A stretch of DNA of 64,000 nucleotides, taken from assembly GCA_016342745.1 (NCBI GenBank), contig JAEINT010000007.1, forward strand, positions 124,001 to 188,000, in the 5' to 3' direction. Below, piece by piece: positions 45,041 to 53,937 of the stretch (position 1 is the stretch's first letter; each line of letters begins with the position of its first letter). A program made the translations under genes and the position numbers. The stretch comes from Labilibaculum sp. (GTDB taxonomy: Bacteria; Bacteroidota; Bacteroidia; Bacteroidales; Marinifilaceae). The notes beneath the pieces were generated by a model. The model saw nothing but the letters and a program-made list of their open reading frames with translations, was not told the DNA's origin and ran no database searches.

Positions 45041-45475
45041 ATGAATATATTATTGATTATATTTTCCGCGCTTTCACTGATCTTTGGTGTGTATTGGTAT
45101 TTTATACATGTCCCAAATTATCATGGATATATATCTAGTGAGGGAGAGAAATTAAAAATATACTTAGATGCGGAAAAACTTTTAACCTTAGCTCTCAAGA
45201 ATTCGGAAGAAATTTGGATCTTAGATGTAAGAGAAGAAGAATATTATTTAATGGGACATATTCCTGGAGCAAGGAATTTTCCTCATGATAAAGTAGATCA
45301 ATGGTATTCTAAAATCCCCAAGGATAAAGCTCTTATTTTATATTGTGATTTAAGCTTAAAGACTCAGAATGTGATTGTTTTCCTTGAAGAAAAAGGCTAT
45401 AAGTGCATGCTTAACTGGGGTAAATACAAGCGTTGGAATTTAGATGAGGTTGTTGAAGAGACAATTTCTATTTAG
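45041..45475 (+). CDS. Membrane-anchored rhodanese-like protein
   Basis: A 144-residue protein. Residues 1-22 form one membrane anchor (MNILLIIFSALSLIFGVYW). A rhodanese domain follows, with WILDVREEEYYLMGHIPGAR (CH2A-type) and the active Cys in LILYCDLSLKTQNV. It is likely a sulfur or redox carrier at the membrane. Its 3' end overlaps the convergent macro-domain gene by 8 bases. Confidence 0.88.
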   Translation: MNILLIIFSALSLIFGVYWYFIHVPNYHGYISSEGEKLKIYLDAEKLLTLALKNSEEIWILDVREEEYYLMGHIPGARNFPHDKVDQWYSKIPKDKALILYCDLSLKTQNVIVFLEEKGYKCMLNWGKYKRWNLDEVVEETISI

Positions 45476-45962
45476 CTAATTCATGATAAATGTTTAAGTT
45501 CTCATCATCGAAAATGCAAAAGGTAATTTCCTTTAGGTGCTGATACTTTTCTTTTTGTACAACTTTAATTGCTATTTGAGCAGCTTGCCTTTTGGGATAG
45601 CCATAAATTCCTGTACTGATATTAGGAAAAGCAATACTTTCCAATTTTAATGACTCGGCTATTCGGATACTGTTTTTATAACAGTTTTCTAATAAGATTG
45701 CTTCATTTTGATTGCCCCCATTCCAAATTGGCCCAACGGTATGAATTATATATTTAGCCGATAGTTGGTATGCCTTGGTATATTTTGCTTCACCTGTAGA
45801 GCAGCCATTTAATTTTTTGCATTCCCTTAAAAGTTCGGGGCCCGCAGCTCTGTGAATTGCCCCATCGACACCACCACCTCCAAGAAGACTTGTTTTTGCA
45901 GCATTTACAATGGCATCAACCTTAAGTTTTGTGATATCAGATTGTAAAATAATTATTTTCAT
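45468..45962 (-). CDS. Macro domain protein (ADP-ribose/O-acetyl-ADP-ribose hydrolase)
   Basis: A 164-residue single macro domain. The frame is open further upstream to 46016, but ATG 45962 (MKIIILQSDIT) is the usual start for this family. MacroD-type motifs: VNAAKTSLLGGGGVDGAIH with the catalytic Asn/Asp/Gly-rich loop, and PNISTGIYGYP. It removes ADP-ribose from proteins or small metabolites. No toxin or sirtuin gene is adjacent. Confidence 0.93.
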   Translation of the reverse strand: MKIIILQSDITKLKVDAIVNAAKTSLLGGGGVDGAIHRAAGPELLRECKKLNGCSTGEAKYTKAYQLSAKYIIHTVGPIWNGGNQNEAILLENCYKNSIRIAESLKLESIAFPNISTGIYGYPKRQAAQIAIKVVQKEKYQHLKEITFCIFDDENLNIYHELAK

Positions 45963-46207
45963 AGCTTTAATTTTTATAAATTGGGTGAATGTGCTGTATT
46001 TTAAAAGGATAAGCATGATAATTCAGCTTAATCATGTTCGAGTTTATTGCTGTTATAAAATTAACAATTCAAATTCATTATAAAAAAAGACACCGAAATC
46101 GATTGCAATTCATTGATTGTGAAATTGTTTGTTCGACTTTGGAAAAATATTTTTACTTTAGCCGAGCTAGCCAAGCAAATTGATTGAAATATATTAAATT
46201 GACGATT

Positions 46208-47302
46208 ATGAAAAGAGTATTAGTTGCAACCGGGGGTGGTGATTGCCCAGGGTTAAATGCCGTAATTCGCGCCGTTGTGAAACGTGCAGCTCAAGAAAAA
46301 GATTGGGAAGTTGTAGGAAGTATTCAGTCTTTTGATGGAATATTGAAAGAGCCAACTGAAATTAAGATATTAGATGATGCCGCTGTTAAGGGTATTCATT
46401 ACCAAGGTGGTACTATGATTGGTACTACAACAAAAGGTGGTCCATTTGCTTGGCCTGTAAAAAACAAAGATGGTTCTTGGGGATCTGCTGATCGCTCTGA
46501 TGAGATGATTCGTAAGTTGCAATATCTTGGAATTGATGCTGTTATCAGTATCGGTGGTGATGGTTCTCAAAAAATCTCTCAAGCTCTTTACGAAAAGGGA
46601 TTGAACATTATTGGGGTGCCAAAAACAATTGATAATGACCTTTCAGCAACAGATTTTACTTTCGGTTATCAAACTGCTGTACAGATTTGTACTGAAGCTG
46701 TAGATAAATTGAAAACAACCGCAGCATCTCATAACCGTATTTTTGTTTTGGAAGCAATGGGACGTGATGCAGGTTGGATCGCTTTAAGTGCGGCTATTGC
46801 AGGTGGAGCAGAAGCTTGTTTGATTCCTGAGATTCCTTATGATATTAAAAAAATAAAGGAAAAACTAGATACTCGTTTCTTAAAAGGTAAAGGTTTCGGT
46901 ATTATTGTTGTTGCTGAAGGTGCTATGCCAAAAGGTGGTTCTGCATTGGCTGAAGAAAGTACTGAAGTTGGTAATCCTAACTTGAAATTAAGTGGTGCTG
47001 CTGATCGTTTAGCTGCTGAACTTAAAATTGCTGGTGTTGAAGCTGATATTCGTACTACAGTTTTAGGTCACTTACAACGTGGTGGTATTCCAGTTGCTTA
47101 CGATCGTGTTTTAGCAACTCAGTTCGGTGTTAAAGCATTCGAAATGGTATTGGAAGGTAAATTTGGAGAAATGGTTGCTTACCGTCATCCAGAAGTTGTT
47201 GGAGTTCCTCTTCCAGAGGCTATCGGACAGCAAAACCTTGTTGATCCAAAAGCTAACTTGGTTCAAACTGCTAAGGGAGTTGGTATCGCATTTGGAGACT
47301 AA
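46208..47302 (+). CDS. pfkA: 6-phosphofructokinase
   Basis: Glycolytic phosphorylation of fructose 6-phosphate; 364 residues from ATG 46208 (MKRVLVATGGGDCPGLN). The frame opens at TTG 46184, but that start is less likely. GGDGSQKIS has Gly at the position that is Asp in pyrophosphate enzymes, whereas PKTIDNDLSATD has the Lys found in pyrophosphate enzymes. This Gly/Lys mixture is typical of the group III clade, where ATP use is usual. MGRDAGWIALSAAIAGG is also conserved. Terminator shared with the convergent DCC gene. Confidence 0.94.
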   Translation: MKRVLVATGGGDCPGLNAVIRAVVKRAAQEKDWEVVGSIQSFDGILKEPTEIKILDDAAVKGIHYQGGTMIGTTTKGGPFAWPVKNKDGSWGSADRSDEMIRKLQYLGIDAVISIGGDGSQKISQALYEKGLNIIGVPKTIDNDLSATDFTFGYQTAVQICTEAVDKLKTTAASHNRIFVLEAMGRDAGWIALSAAIAGGAEACLIPEIPYDIKKIKEKLDTRFLKGKGFGIIVVAEGAMPKGGSALAEESTEVGNPNLKLSGAADRLAAELKIAGVEADIRTTVLGHLQRGGIPVAYDRVLATQFGVKAFEMVLEGKFGEMVAYRHPEVVGVPLPEAIGQQNLVDPKANLVQTAKGVGIAFGD

Positions 47303-47322
47303 TTTATACTTCAAGATATACA

Positions 47323-47354
47323 GAACCGGAATCCGAAAGGCTTCCGGTTTTTTT
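47323..47354. terminator. Bidirectional terminator pfkA / ars-like operon
   Basis: AACCGGAA / TTCCGGTT stem with T7 on the plus side. It lies just beyond the pfkA stop and 10 bases past the last gene of the minus-strand operon. Confidence 0.8.
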
Positions 47355-47358
47355 ATGC

Positions 47359-47787
47359 TTATCCGTGAAAACGATGTTTCCATTCGGCTTTTGGAATCAT
47401 GCATTCTTTTTTACGACCAAACCAGTTGTAACGATACTTTGCAACTAATTTATAAAACCAGTCTGTAATCGATTTTGGGAGGTATTTAAAATTTTCGATT
47501 GCTCGCCAAGGGTAGATCAAATGTTTGGATATTTCGAAGATAGCTGTGCTTTGCGTACTGATTTTTTCATTTTCAATAAACACCACAGTAGAGAGGTCTG
47601 TTTGGTATAAATTATATTTAGCCAGTAGATTTTTAGCATACTTGGATTGTAGAGAAGCGAAATGCAGGTTTTCTTTTCGATTGTAGGCCATAAGAAATCG
47701 AACAGAAGTATTGCACAAATTACAAACCCCATCGAAAAGTACGATAGGGTTTGAAGTATCTTGATATGATTTGTTTTCTGTCATCAA
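47359..47787 (-). CDS. Thiol-disulfide oxidoreductase DCC family protein (DUF393)
   Basis: A 142-residue protein with the family signature IVLFDGVCNLCNTSVRFL (DGxCxxC, about residues 16-33), implying a redox-active thioredoxin-like site. Length and sequence are normal. It is the last gene of the ArsR-led operon, 23 bases after the permease, so a redox role in that system is possible, though DCC proteins also occur elsewhere. Confidence 0.88.
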   Translation of the reverse strand: MMTENKSYQDTSNPIVLFDGVCNLCNTSVRFLMAYNRKENLHFASLQSKYAKNLLAKYNLYQTDLSTVVFIENEKISTQSTAIFEISKHLIYPWRAIENFKYLPKSITDWFYKLVAKYRYNWFGRKKECMIPKAEWKHRFHG

Positions 47788-47810
47788 TCGAAAGATTAAT
47801 TTTTCATCCC

Positions 47811-48848
47811 TTAATAGATAAAATTAAAAATAAATCCGACACAAAGAATTCCTCCAGCCACAATTCCTATAAAAGCCAATATCAATGGCATTTTTAATAC
47901 CTTTTTTAGGATAATGATTTCGGGCAAGGACAAACCAATAACCGACATCATGAATGCAAGAGCTGTGCCTAATGATGCTCCTTTTTCGATTAGGACACTC
48001 ACAATTGGAATAATGCCAGCAGCGTTAGAATACATTGGAATACCAATAAGAATTGATAGAGGTACGGAATACCAAACCGATTTACCCATTAAGCTTGCCA
48101 TGAAATCTTCTGGAACATATCCGTGAGCAGCAGCTCCAATGGCAACGCCAATAACGATATACAACCATATTTTCCCTACAATCTCCTTAACGGTTTCGTA
48201 ACCAACTTTAATTCTACCCGAAAAGGTCATTTTAGTTTCATCTTCGCTAGCTTGCCCTGTTTTAACATCGAAAACCCATGATTGAACATACTTTTCCAAT
48301 TTTAAAGCACCAATTAAGTAACCTGCGAAGATTGCAATTAATAGACCTGTTAAAGTATAAATGATAGCTGTTTTCCATCCAAATAAACCCACTAGCATAA
48401 TTAAGGCAATTTCATTTACCATTGGCGCAGCAATTAGGAAACTGAATGTAACACCTAATGGAACACCAGCTTCTACAAATCCTAGAAACAGAGGAATAGC
48501 AGAGCAAGAGCAAAATGGTGTTAAGACGCCCAATAAAGAAGCAAGGATATTCCCCATAAATGTGGATTTTCCAGCCAATACTTTCCTTGTTTTTTCTGGC
48601 GAGAAATAACTTCTGATAATTCCTACACCAAAAATAATAAGCACTAAAAGAAGAAGTACTTTAGGCACCTCAAATATAAAGAAACGCAATGTTTCAGCTA
48701 GATGTGTTCCTTTTTGTAAAGAGAATACACTATCGATTAAAAAATCGGATATATTCTGCAGGTTCACATACAAAAGGTACCAAACTGGTAATAATAACAG
48801 AATCCAAAGAAACTGCTTCTTATTGGTCAGTTGAATTGATTTGATCAT
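47811..48848 (-). CDS. UPF0718 permease (YraQ-like)
   Basis: A 345-residue inner-membrane permease with about eight to ten helices. It shows the diagnostic GVLTPFCSCSAIPLFLGFVE with paired Cys in a helix, and a second half-repeat GIPMYSNAAGIIPIVSVL. Such permeases occur in arsenic and organoarsenical operons (ArsP-like) and also with redox proteins. Fourth gene after the regulator here, 14 bases behind the ArsG-like gene. Confidence 0.88.
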   Translation of the reverse strand: MIKSIQLTNKKQFLWILLLLPVWYLLYVNLQNISDFLIDSVFSLQKGTHLAETLRFFIFEVPKVLLLLVLIIFGVGIIRSYFSPEKTRKVLAGKSTFMGNILASLLGVLTPFCSCSAIPLFLGFVEAGVPLGVTFSFLIAAPMVNEIALIMLVGLFGWKTAIIYTLTGLLIAIFAGYLIGALKLEKYVQSWVFDVKTGQASEDETKMTFSGRIKVGYETVKEIVGKIWLYIVIGVAIGAAAHGYVPEDFMASLMGKSVWYSVPLSILIGIPMYSNAAGIIPIVSVLIEKGASLGTALAFMMSVIGLSLPEIIILKKVLKMPLILAFIGIVAGGILCVGFIFNFIY

Positions 48849-48862
48849 TTGATTTAAGCTAT

Positions 48863-49567
48863 TTATTGAATGAAAAAAATGTAAGTGAAATACAATCCAG
48901 CAGCTATAAAAATTACGGCAGCAACTTTACGAAACCAAAATTCAAAGCTCTTAACTTTGTTGTAAAAACTGCCAACTCCTGATAATGTGAATGCCAATAA
49001 ATAAGCAATAATAATTACTGGCAAGCCAGTAGCAATTGCAAACACTACAGGAAGAATTAATCCGTCGGCCTGTGAAATGGTTAAAGGAATTAACATTCCA
49101 AAATAGAGCACACCGCTATATGGGCAGAAAGCCAATGCGAATATCATTCCCATTAAAAAGGCGCCCCAATATTTGCCGCGTATTTTTTCACTGTTTAATT
49201 TATCGGTTAGAAAGCTAACTCCAGGGAAATTGAAGGAAATTAGATCTAACATGAAGATTCCAATAATCAGTAACAATGGTCCAAGTAACCTTTCGCCATA
49301 GGTGTTGAAGAAACTTGAAACATCAAATTTACTAGCTCCAAAAAAGAGTATGACACCAACTGCGGTATAACTTACTGCTCTTCCTAAGGTGTAAATTAAT
49401 CCGTTAAAAAAGATTCTTCTTTTGTTGCCTAGATTTTTACTGATATAGGCCGTTGCCGTAATGTTAGTAGCCAAAGGACAAGGGCTAATAGCAGTCATTA
49501 AGCCAAGTAAAAATGCTGAAAGCAAAGGAAAATTACTTTGTGATAATAGTTGATCTAAGTATTCCAT
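48863..49567 (-). CDS. ArsG-like permease (CcdA/DsbD-type fold)
   Basis: A 234-residue membrane protein with six helices of the DsbD/CcdA/sulfite-exporter kind. Features are LGLMTAISPCPLATNITA with a Pro-Cys-Pro motif in TM1 and ALAFCPYSGVLYFGMLIP in TM4 with a matching Cys. This pair of half-repeat Cys-Pro motifs is the family mark. In arsEFG loci the protein is proposed to export aromatic amino-arsenicals. It follows the ArsF-like lipoprotein by 7 bases. Confidence 0.85.
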   Translation of the reverse strand: MEYLDQLLSQSNFPLLSAFLLGLMTAISPCPLATNITATAYISKNLGNKRRIFFNGLIYTLGRAVSYTAVGVILFFGASKFDVSSFFNTYGERLLGPLLLIIGIFMLDLISFNFPGVSFLTDKLNSEKIRGKYWGAFLMGMIFALAFCPYSGVLYFGMLIPLTISQADGLILPVVFAIATGLPVIIIAYLLAFTLSGVGSFYNKVKSFEFWFRKVAAVIFIAAGLYFTYIFFIQ

Positions 49568-49574
49568 TGTTCGT

Positions 49575-50042
49575 TTATTGTAGCTCTGCTTTAATTACTG
49601 TTTGTAGCTTTTCAATGTAAGCAGGAGTGTCGTTAATAGCGTTGCGAAATGCAAAAGTTGTTAAGTCTTCAATTTTTCCTGACTTAGCACTTTTGATATA
49701 CAAACTTGAACTACTAGCTTGAAATTGCTTGGCTAACTCTTTGTTTTTGTCTTCATCAAAATTGATATCGAAGAATTTTACATTTAATGTTCCCGCTACT
49801 TCTTTTGCTTTAGCTCCAACTACTTTGCAAGTTTTACATTTTCTATCTCCGTGAAAATAGTATACGCCGGCATCTTCGGTAGTTGCTACAGTTTTAGCTT
49901 CTGCAGATTTCTCACATTTTGTACAATCTCCGGTACATGCAGTTTCTTCTTTCGCTGTTGCAGTTTCTTTTTTTGTATTTGATTGACAAGCTCCAAAGCT
50001 TAATCCCATTGCGATAAGGCAAAATATTATAAGTTGTTTCAT
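49575..50042 (-). CDS. ArsF-like thioredoxin-fold lipoprotein
   Basis: A 155-residue lipoprotein: MKQLIIFCLIAMGLSFGAC with the lipobox Cys at about residue 19. A Cys/Lys/Glu-rich linker (CTGDCTKCEK) follows, then a thioredoxin-like domain with YYFHGDRKCKTCKVV (CxxC active site). It matches the ArsF family (nitrophenyl-compound reductase subunit). In arsEFG, ArsE and ArsF are proposed to reduce nitro-aromatic arsenicals before export by ArsG. It lies 3 bases behind the arsE-like gene. Confidence 0.83.
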   Translation of the reverse strand: MKQLIIFCLIAMGLSFGACQSNTKKETATAKEETACTGDCTKCEKSAEAKTVATTEDAGVYYFHGDRKCKTCKVVGAKAKEVAGTLNVKFFDINFDEDKNKELAKQFQASSSSLYIKSAKSGKIEDLTTFAFRNAINDTPAYIEKLQTVIKAELQ

Positions 50043-50045
50043 GTT

Positions 50046-50282
50046 TTAAGCGTTTTGAATGAATTCTTTAATTTCGTTTACAGATGGCACTTTACCACTT
50101 ACCACCACTTTTTCGTTGATAACTAAAGCTGGTGTTGACATTACGCCGTAAGAAAGAATTTTTATCATATCATCAATTTTTGTGATATTTACATCCATAC
50201 CTAATTCTGCAACAGCTTTTTGAGTTGCTTCTGCTAGTGTGTTACACTTTTTACAACCTGGTCCTAATACTTTAATTTCCAT
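50046..50282 (-). CDS. ArsE-like small thioredoxin-family protein
   Basis: A 78-residue protein of the TM0996/MTH895 glutaredoxin-like family, starting MEIKVLGPGCKKCNTLAEA with the CxxC site at GCKKC. The strand LSYGVMSTPALVINEKVVVSG includes the cis-Pro typical of thioredoxin folds. It is likely the cytosolic redox partner in this operon, between the regulator and the ArsF-like protein. Confidence 0.88.
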   Translation of the reverse strand: MEIKVLGPGCKKCNTLAEATQKAVAELGMDVNITKIDDMIKILSYGVMSTPALVINEKVVVSGKVPSVNEIKEFIQNA

Positions 50283-50296
50283 GTTCTATTTGTTGT

Positions 50297-50596
50297 TTAG
50301 TTATTGAATAAATTGGTAAACATTTCTCGAGCAAGTGCCCAATTCTCTTTGTTTAAGCAGTATTTAATTTTAGGAGCAGCTATTTCTCCTTGTATTAAAC
50401 CTGCATTTTTTAATTCTTTTAGATGTTGTGACAAGGTCGATCTTGCAATCGGCACTTCTTCAGCAAGATCGCCACTATAGCAGCAAGTTTGCTTTGAAAG
50501 AATGTCGCAAATGTAAATTCGAACAGGATGAGATAAAGCTTTGGCAAAACGGGCTAGCTGTTTTTCATCATTCGAATAAAATTCTTTGTCCGTCAT
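50297..50596 (-). CDS. ArsR/SmtB family winged-helix repressor
   Basis: A 99-residue metalloregulator. The DNA-binding helices are in EEVPIARSTLSQHLKELKNAGLI. The segment LSKQTCCYSGDLAEE carries a Cys pair at the place where ArsR proteins sense arsenite or antimonite. As first gene of the operon, it probably represses its own promoter by binding the palindrome at 50617-50637. Confidence 0.92.
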   Translation of the reverse strand: MTDKEFYSNDEKQLARFAKALSHPVRIYICDILSKQTCCYSGDLAEEVPIARSTLSQHLKELKNAGLIQGEIAAPKIKYCLNKENWALAREMFTNLFNN

Positions 50597-50616
50597 GTAG
50601 TCGTTTTATTTGTTTT

Positions 50617-50637
50617 GTATTTCGTAGAAATACGAAA
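50617..50637. promoter_or_regulatory. Likely ArsR operator
   Basis: Two overlapping perfect inverted repeats: GTATTTC/GAAATAC (50617-50633) and TTTCGTA/TACGAAA (50620-50637). They lie 21 bases upstream of the arsR-like start, where a repressor would block transcription. Confidence 0.6.
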
Positions 50638-50716
50638 CGAAGATAGAGGGAATTTTTATAAGACAAAAATTTAGAGGAGGAAATCTACATTATAGAAAAT
50701 ACTTCTTGTCTGTAAT

Positions 50717-51436
50717 TTAATGATTGTGAATATTGCAATAAGGAATTAACTTGCTTTTTCCATGTTCATATCTATCATCACAATCATTGATATTTCCCTC
50801 GAAGCGTAATTTTTTTCGAACCCCAAAGCGGAATATGCCTTTGCCTTTTGCCATTCTTTCCAGTTTTTTGATTGCCTTGTCAGACAGTTGATCATACAAG
50901 GGTTGCAAAATTTCACATTGTTCAATTGTTCCATATTTTTTGTCCCAAATCAAAGCATCGTCTCCTGTAATAATTTGTTCCGAGGTATAAATCTGTTGCA
51001 ATTGAGGAAAGGAAAAGGCAAATACTTTTGTTGATCCTTGATGTGCAAAATCAACTAATTCTTTGTTTCGAACGACAAATAGACGCAAAAAACAATTTTC
51101 CATTTTTGCTAACTGATTGGCAGCAACAGATGCTATTCCCATCCACTTTATGTCATGACCTTGTTGCATTCTGAACTCATTATAGAAAATGTAAAAATCT
51201 CTTATCTGCCGAATATTTTTGTATTTTTCATTTCCTTTATCAACACTCAAATTGTAATAATTTGCTTGTTTCCAAGTTTCAGTATTTCTTTTTCGGTCTT
51301 TTTTCAACCAGCAGCCATTCTGTAAGTTAGCATTGCCTGTTTCCTTTTTATAGGTGTGCATGTTTTTCCATTCTTGCGAATAAGTATGCTGTAGTGTAAG
51401 TAAGAGAAGGAGTGAAGTAAGAAGTACTGTTTTCAA
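50717..51436 (-). CDS. Hypothetical secreted protein
   Basis: The frame is open from 51514, but no ATG is present in the N-terminal part. A TTG at 51436 gives MKTVLLTSLLLLLTLQHTYSQ, a good signal peptide, so I place the start there (239 residues). The mature part is basic and has several Cys (NGCWLKKDRKRN, KMENCFLRLF, EQCEILQPL, NDCDDRYEHG). I do not recognise the family. No operon partner. Confidence 0.6.
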   Translation of the reverse strand: MKTVLLTSLLLLLTLQHTYSQEWKNMHTYKKETGNANLQNGCWLKKDRKRNTETWKQANYYNLSVDKGNEKYKNIRQIRDFYIFYNEFRMQQGHDIKWMGIASVAANQLAKMENCFLRLFVVRNKELVDFAHQGSTKVFAFSFPQLQQIYTSEQIITGDDALIWDKKYGTIEQCEILQPLYDQLSDKAIKKLERMAKGKGIFRFGVRKKLRFEGNINDCDDRYEHGKSKLIPYCNIHNH

Positions 51437-51728
51437 TTGTATGGCGTGTTGTTTGTAATAGATAAGAATAAATGTATTGCAATTTTTGAAGTTAAGTTCA
51501 ACATAAAAGTACAATTACATTTTGATTAATTGGATTGTGTAAATACTGTTTTATTAATTAAAACTTTATGAAATAGCAATTACTCTTTTAATTAGGTAGT
51601 TAGCTGTTTTAATAAGGTAAGGAAATCGGAAAGGAAAATAATTGATTGGAATAGTGACTGCCAGTTGCTAATTTTACAGGCAATTAATTTGTTGGTTTTA
51701 GTAAGAATACGACTGAGGAGTTTGAGTT

Positions 51729-51989
51729 ATGTCAGAAAATTATAAGTTTTTCCAAAATAAAAAGTGTGAATATTTTCCTTGTCACAAAGTTGAAAATGAA
51801 GAAGAGTTTAATTGTTTATTTTGTTATTGTCCTTTGTATATGTTGAAAGGGAATTGTGGTGGAAACTTTAAATACACTAACAATTTTAAAAACTGTGCCG
51901 ATTGCACGATTCCACATCGAAAAAATTCACATGAATATATGATGAGTAAAATGGGAGAGGTATGTAAAATTGGTAGTGAAAGAGATTAG
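51729..51989 (+). CDS. Cysteine-rich small domain protein
   Basis: An 86-residue protein with about ten Cys, matching the Cys-rich small domain family (PF04071 type): FFQNKKCEYFPCHKVEN, FNCLFCYCPLY and NCADCTIPHRK. Probably binds zinc or another metal. Such genes occur near cobalamin genes in other bacteria, but nothing of that kind is nearby here. Its end overlaps the convergent histidine kinase gene by 4 bases. Confidence 0.87.
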   Translation: MSENYKFFQNKKCEYFPCHKVENEEEFNCLFCYCPLYMLKGNCGGNFKYTNNFKNCADCTIPHRKNSHEYMMSKMGEVCKIGSERD

Positions 51990-53782
51990 AGAGGTAAGGT
52001 AAAATAAAAAGTACTTCCCTTTCCTTCTTGGCTTTTCAACCAGATTTCACCTTTTAATACTTTTATAAATGCTGTGGAAATTGATAAGCCGAGACCGGCT
52101 CCTTCCTGCAGACGTTTATTGGTCATATCACCTTGAATAAAACGTTCAAAAATAGCATCTTGTCTGTTTTTAGGAATGCCAATACCAGTATCTTTTACAA
52201 AAAACTCCAATTTTGTATGATCTATTTTATAACCCAATTCAATTGAACCCTTATTGGTGAATTTAATGGCATTTTTCAGAAGGTTGGTTAATATAGCGTA
52301 AAGCTTTTCTCGATCAGTTTTAATCACAAACTCTTTCGATAAATCAGGAATTGGAATAGCTAATTGCAAGTTTTTACTATCTGCTTCTGGCTTAAAGAAG
52401 GAATGCATGTAGTCTAAAAGCTGATTAATATTTGTGTCTTGGATATTCACATCTACTAGGCCAGCTTCAATTTTGGATATATCTATTATGTCATTAATAA
52501 TATTGAGCATTCGATTTCCACTTTCTTCAATGATATTGATGTATTCTACTTGGATGCCTTTCTCTAAATCAGAATTTTTTAGTAGCTCGGCAAAACCTAA
52601 TATACCATTCATTGGAGTACGAATTTCATGACTCATATTGGCAAGGAAGGCAGACTTTAATTGATCACTTTCTTTCGCTTTTTCTTTGGCTTTAACAATT
52701 TCTAATTCAGCTAACTTGCGATAGGTAATATCACTACCAAAGCAAGAACCACCTACTACTTTACTATTTTTGATAATCGGATTAAAGCCAACTTGAATAT
52801 AAATAGATCCTTTCTCTGCTTTTATCTCATCTTCAATTGTGAATTGTTCGTTTGCCAATACTCGATCGTAACGCGATTTCCATAGATCCACTAATGGCTC
52901 GGGAAGAGATTTAAGAATGTTAACTCCTGGTTTTAGCAGAACGCCAAAGGCTTGATGAAATTCAGTTTTAAATACCTCATTGAGATATAATATTTCATAA
53001 TTACGATTAATGGCCCAAATGCTCTCCTTAGTGCATTCGATTATAGATGTAATGTTTGCATTTATGGCTTCAGTTGTATTTTTTGCATTGACTAGTTCTA
53101 TTGTGCGTTCAGCAACGGTTTTTTCGAGGTTCTTATTTAATTGTTCAGCAGATACTTTTTCTTCATCCAATTTTTGGTTTAAGAAAAAATTTCGTCGTGA
53201 CTGTATCTCCATATAGTAAGATGCAAACATGCCAATAAGGTTTGCACTTATAAAAAAGAAATTGTTGTTGATAATTAGTATAATTGGAGTTTCGGCATAA
53301 TATATAGCCAGTAGGTTAAATATGAGAACGTTTACCCATCCTCCAATTGTTGCGAAGATAAAACGTAATTTAAGAAATAGGTAACCCGAAAAGAAAATTA
53401 ATAGCAAACCGGCATAATAAGTGCTATTTTCAGGTACATAGATTGTCATTATGCTGATTCCTGTTCCCCCAATAATGTAACAAGCTAGTATTAAATATTG
53501 CCAAACTTTTTTAAAAATTTTGGTAAAGGATAAAAAGATGACAAGAGTAACGAATGGAATGACAAGAAAAAACCTTATGATATGGAACAAATGGGCATGT
53601 TCGGGGAATAATAGTAAGTCTAAATAAGCAAAAACAGCATAAAGTAGCATTGTTAGAACTAAAGCAACTCTAACTTGAATAATAGAATTTCTGAAATAAG
53701 TTTGTTGAAATAAGGGCTCAATATGATCTGGAAAGGATAAACTGATGCGATTAAAACACATTTTCTCATTTTTGATATTCAT
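51986..53782 (-). CDS. Membrane-bound PAS sensor histidine kinase
   Basis: A 598-residue sensor. About six membrane helices occupy residues 35-200. A short coiled coil follows (EEKVSAEQLNKNLEKTVAER), then a PAS domain (about 245-365, ESIWAINRNYEILYLNEVF). The HisKA domain has the phospho-acceptor His in ANMSHEIRTPMNGILGF (about residue 385). The ATPase domain has NLLKNAIKFTNKG, VKDTGIGIP and GAGLGLSIS. No receiver domain and no response regulator gene is adjacent, so it is an orphan kinase. The signal is unknown. Confidence 0.93.
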   Translation of the reverse strand: MNIKNEKMCFNRISLSFPDHIEPLFQQTYFRNSIIQVRVALVLTMLLYAVFAYLDLLLFPEHAHLFHIIRFFLVIPFVTLVIFLSFTKIFKKVWQYLILACYIIGGTGISIMTIYVPENSTYYAGLLLIFFSGYLFLKLRFIFATIGGWVNVLIFNLLAIYYAETPIILIINNNFFFISANLIGMFASYYMEIQSRRNFFLNQKLDEEKVSAEQLNKNLEKTVAERTIELVNAKNTTEAINANITSIIECTKESIWAINRNYEILYLNEVFKTEFHQAFGVLLKPGVNILKSLPEPLVDLWKSRYDRVLANEQFTIEDEIKAEKGSIYIQVGFNPIIKNSKVVGGSCFGSDITYRKLAELEIVKAKEKAKESDQLKSAFLANMSHEIRTPMNGILGFAELLKNSDLEKGIQVEYINIIEESGNRMLNIINDIIDISKIEAGLVDVNIQDTNINQLLDYMHSFFKPEADSKNLQLAIPIPDLSKEFVIKTDREKLYAILTNLLKNAIKFTNKGSIELGYKIDHTKLEFFVKDTGIGIPKNRQDAIFERFIQGDMTNKRLQEGAGLGLSISTAFIKVLKGEIWLKSQEGKGSTFYFTLPL

Positions 53783-53937
53783 GTATTCTTTGTTTGTAAT
53801 AGATGGAGCTAATTCGTTATCGATATTATCTTCCCATACTACGGTTCTAAAACAAAAAAGTTCAGAAAATAGGATTGAAATTTGAATTGATAATAGTGTG
53901 TTTTATCACTTAAATTATTTTGCTGGCAGTTCTTATT

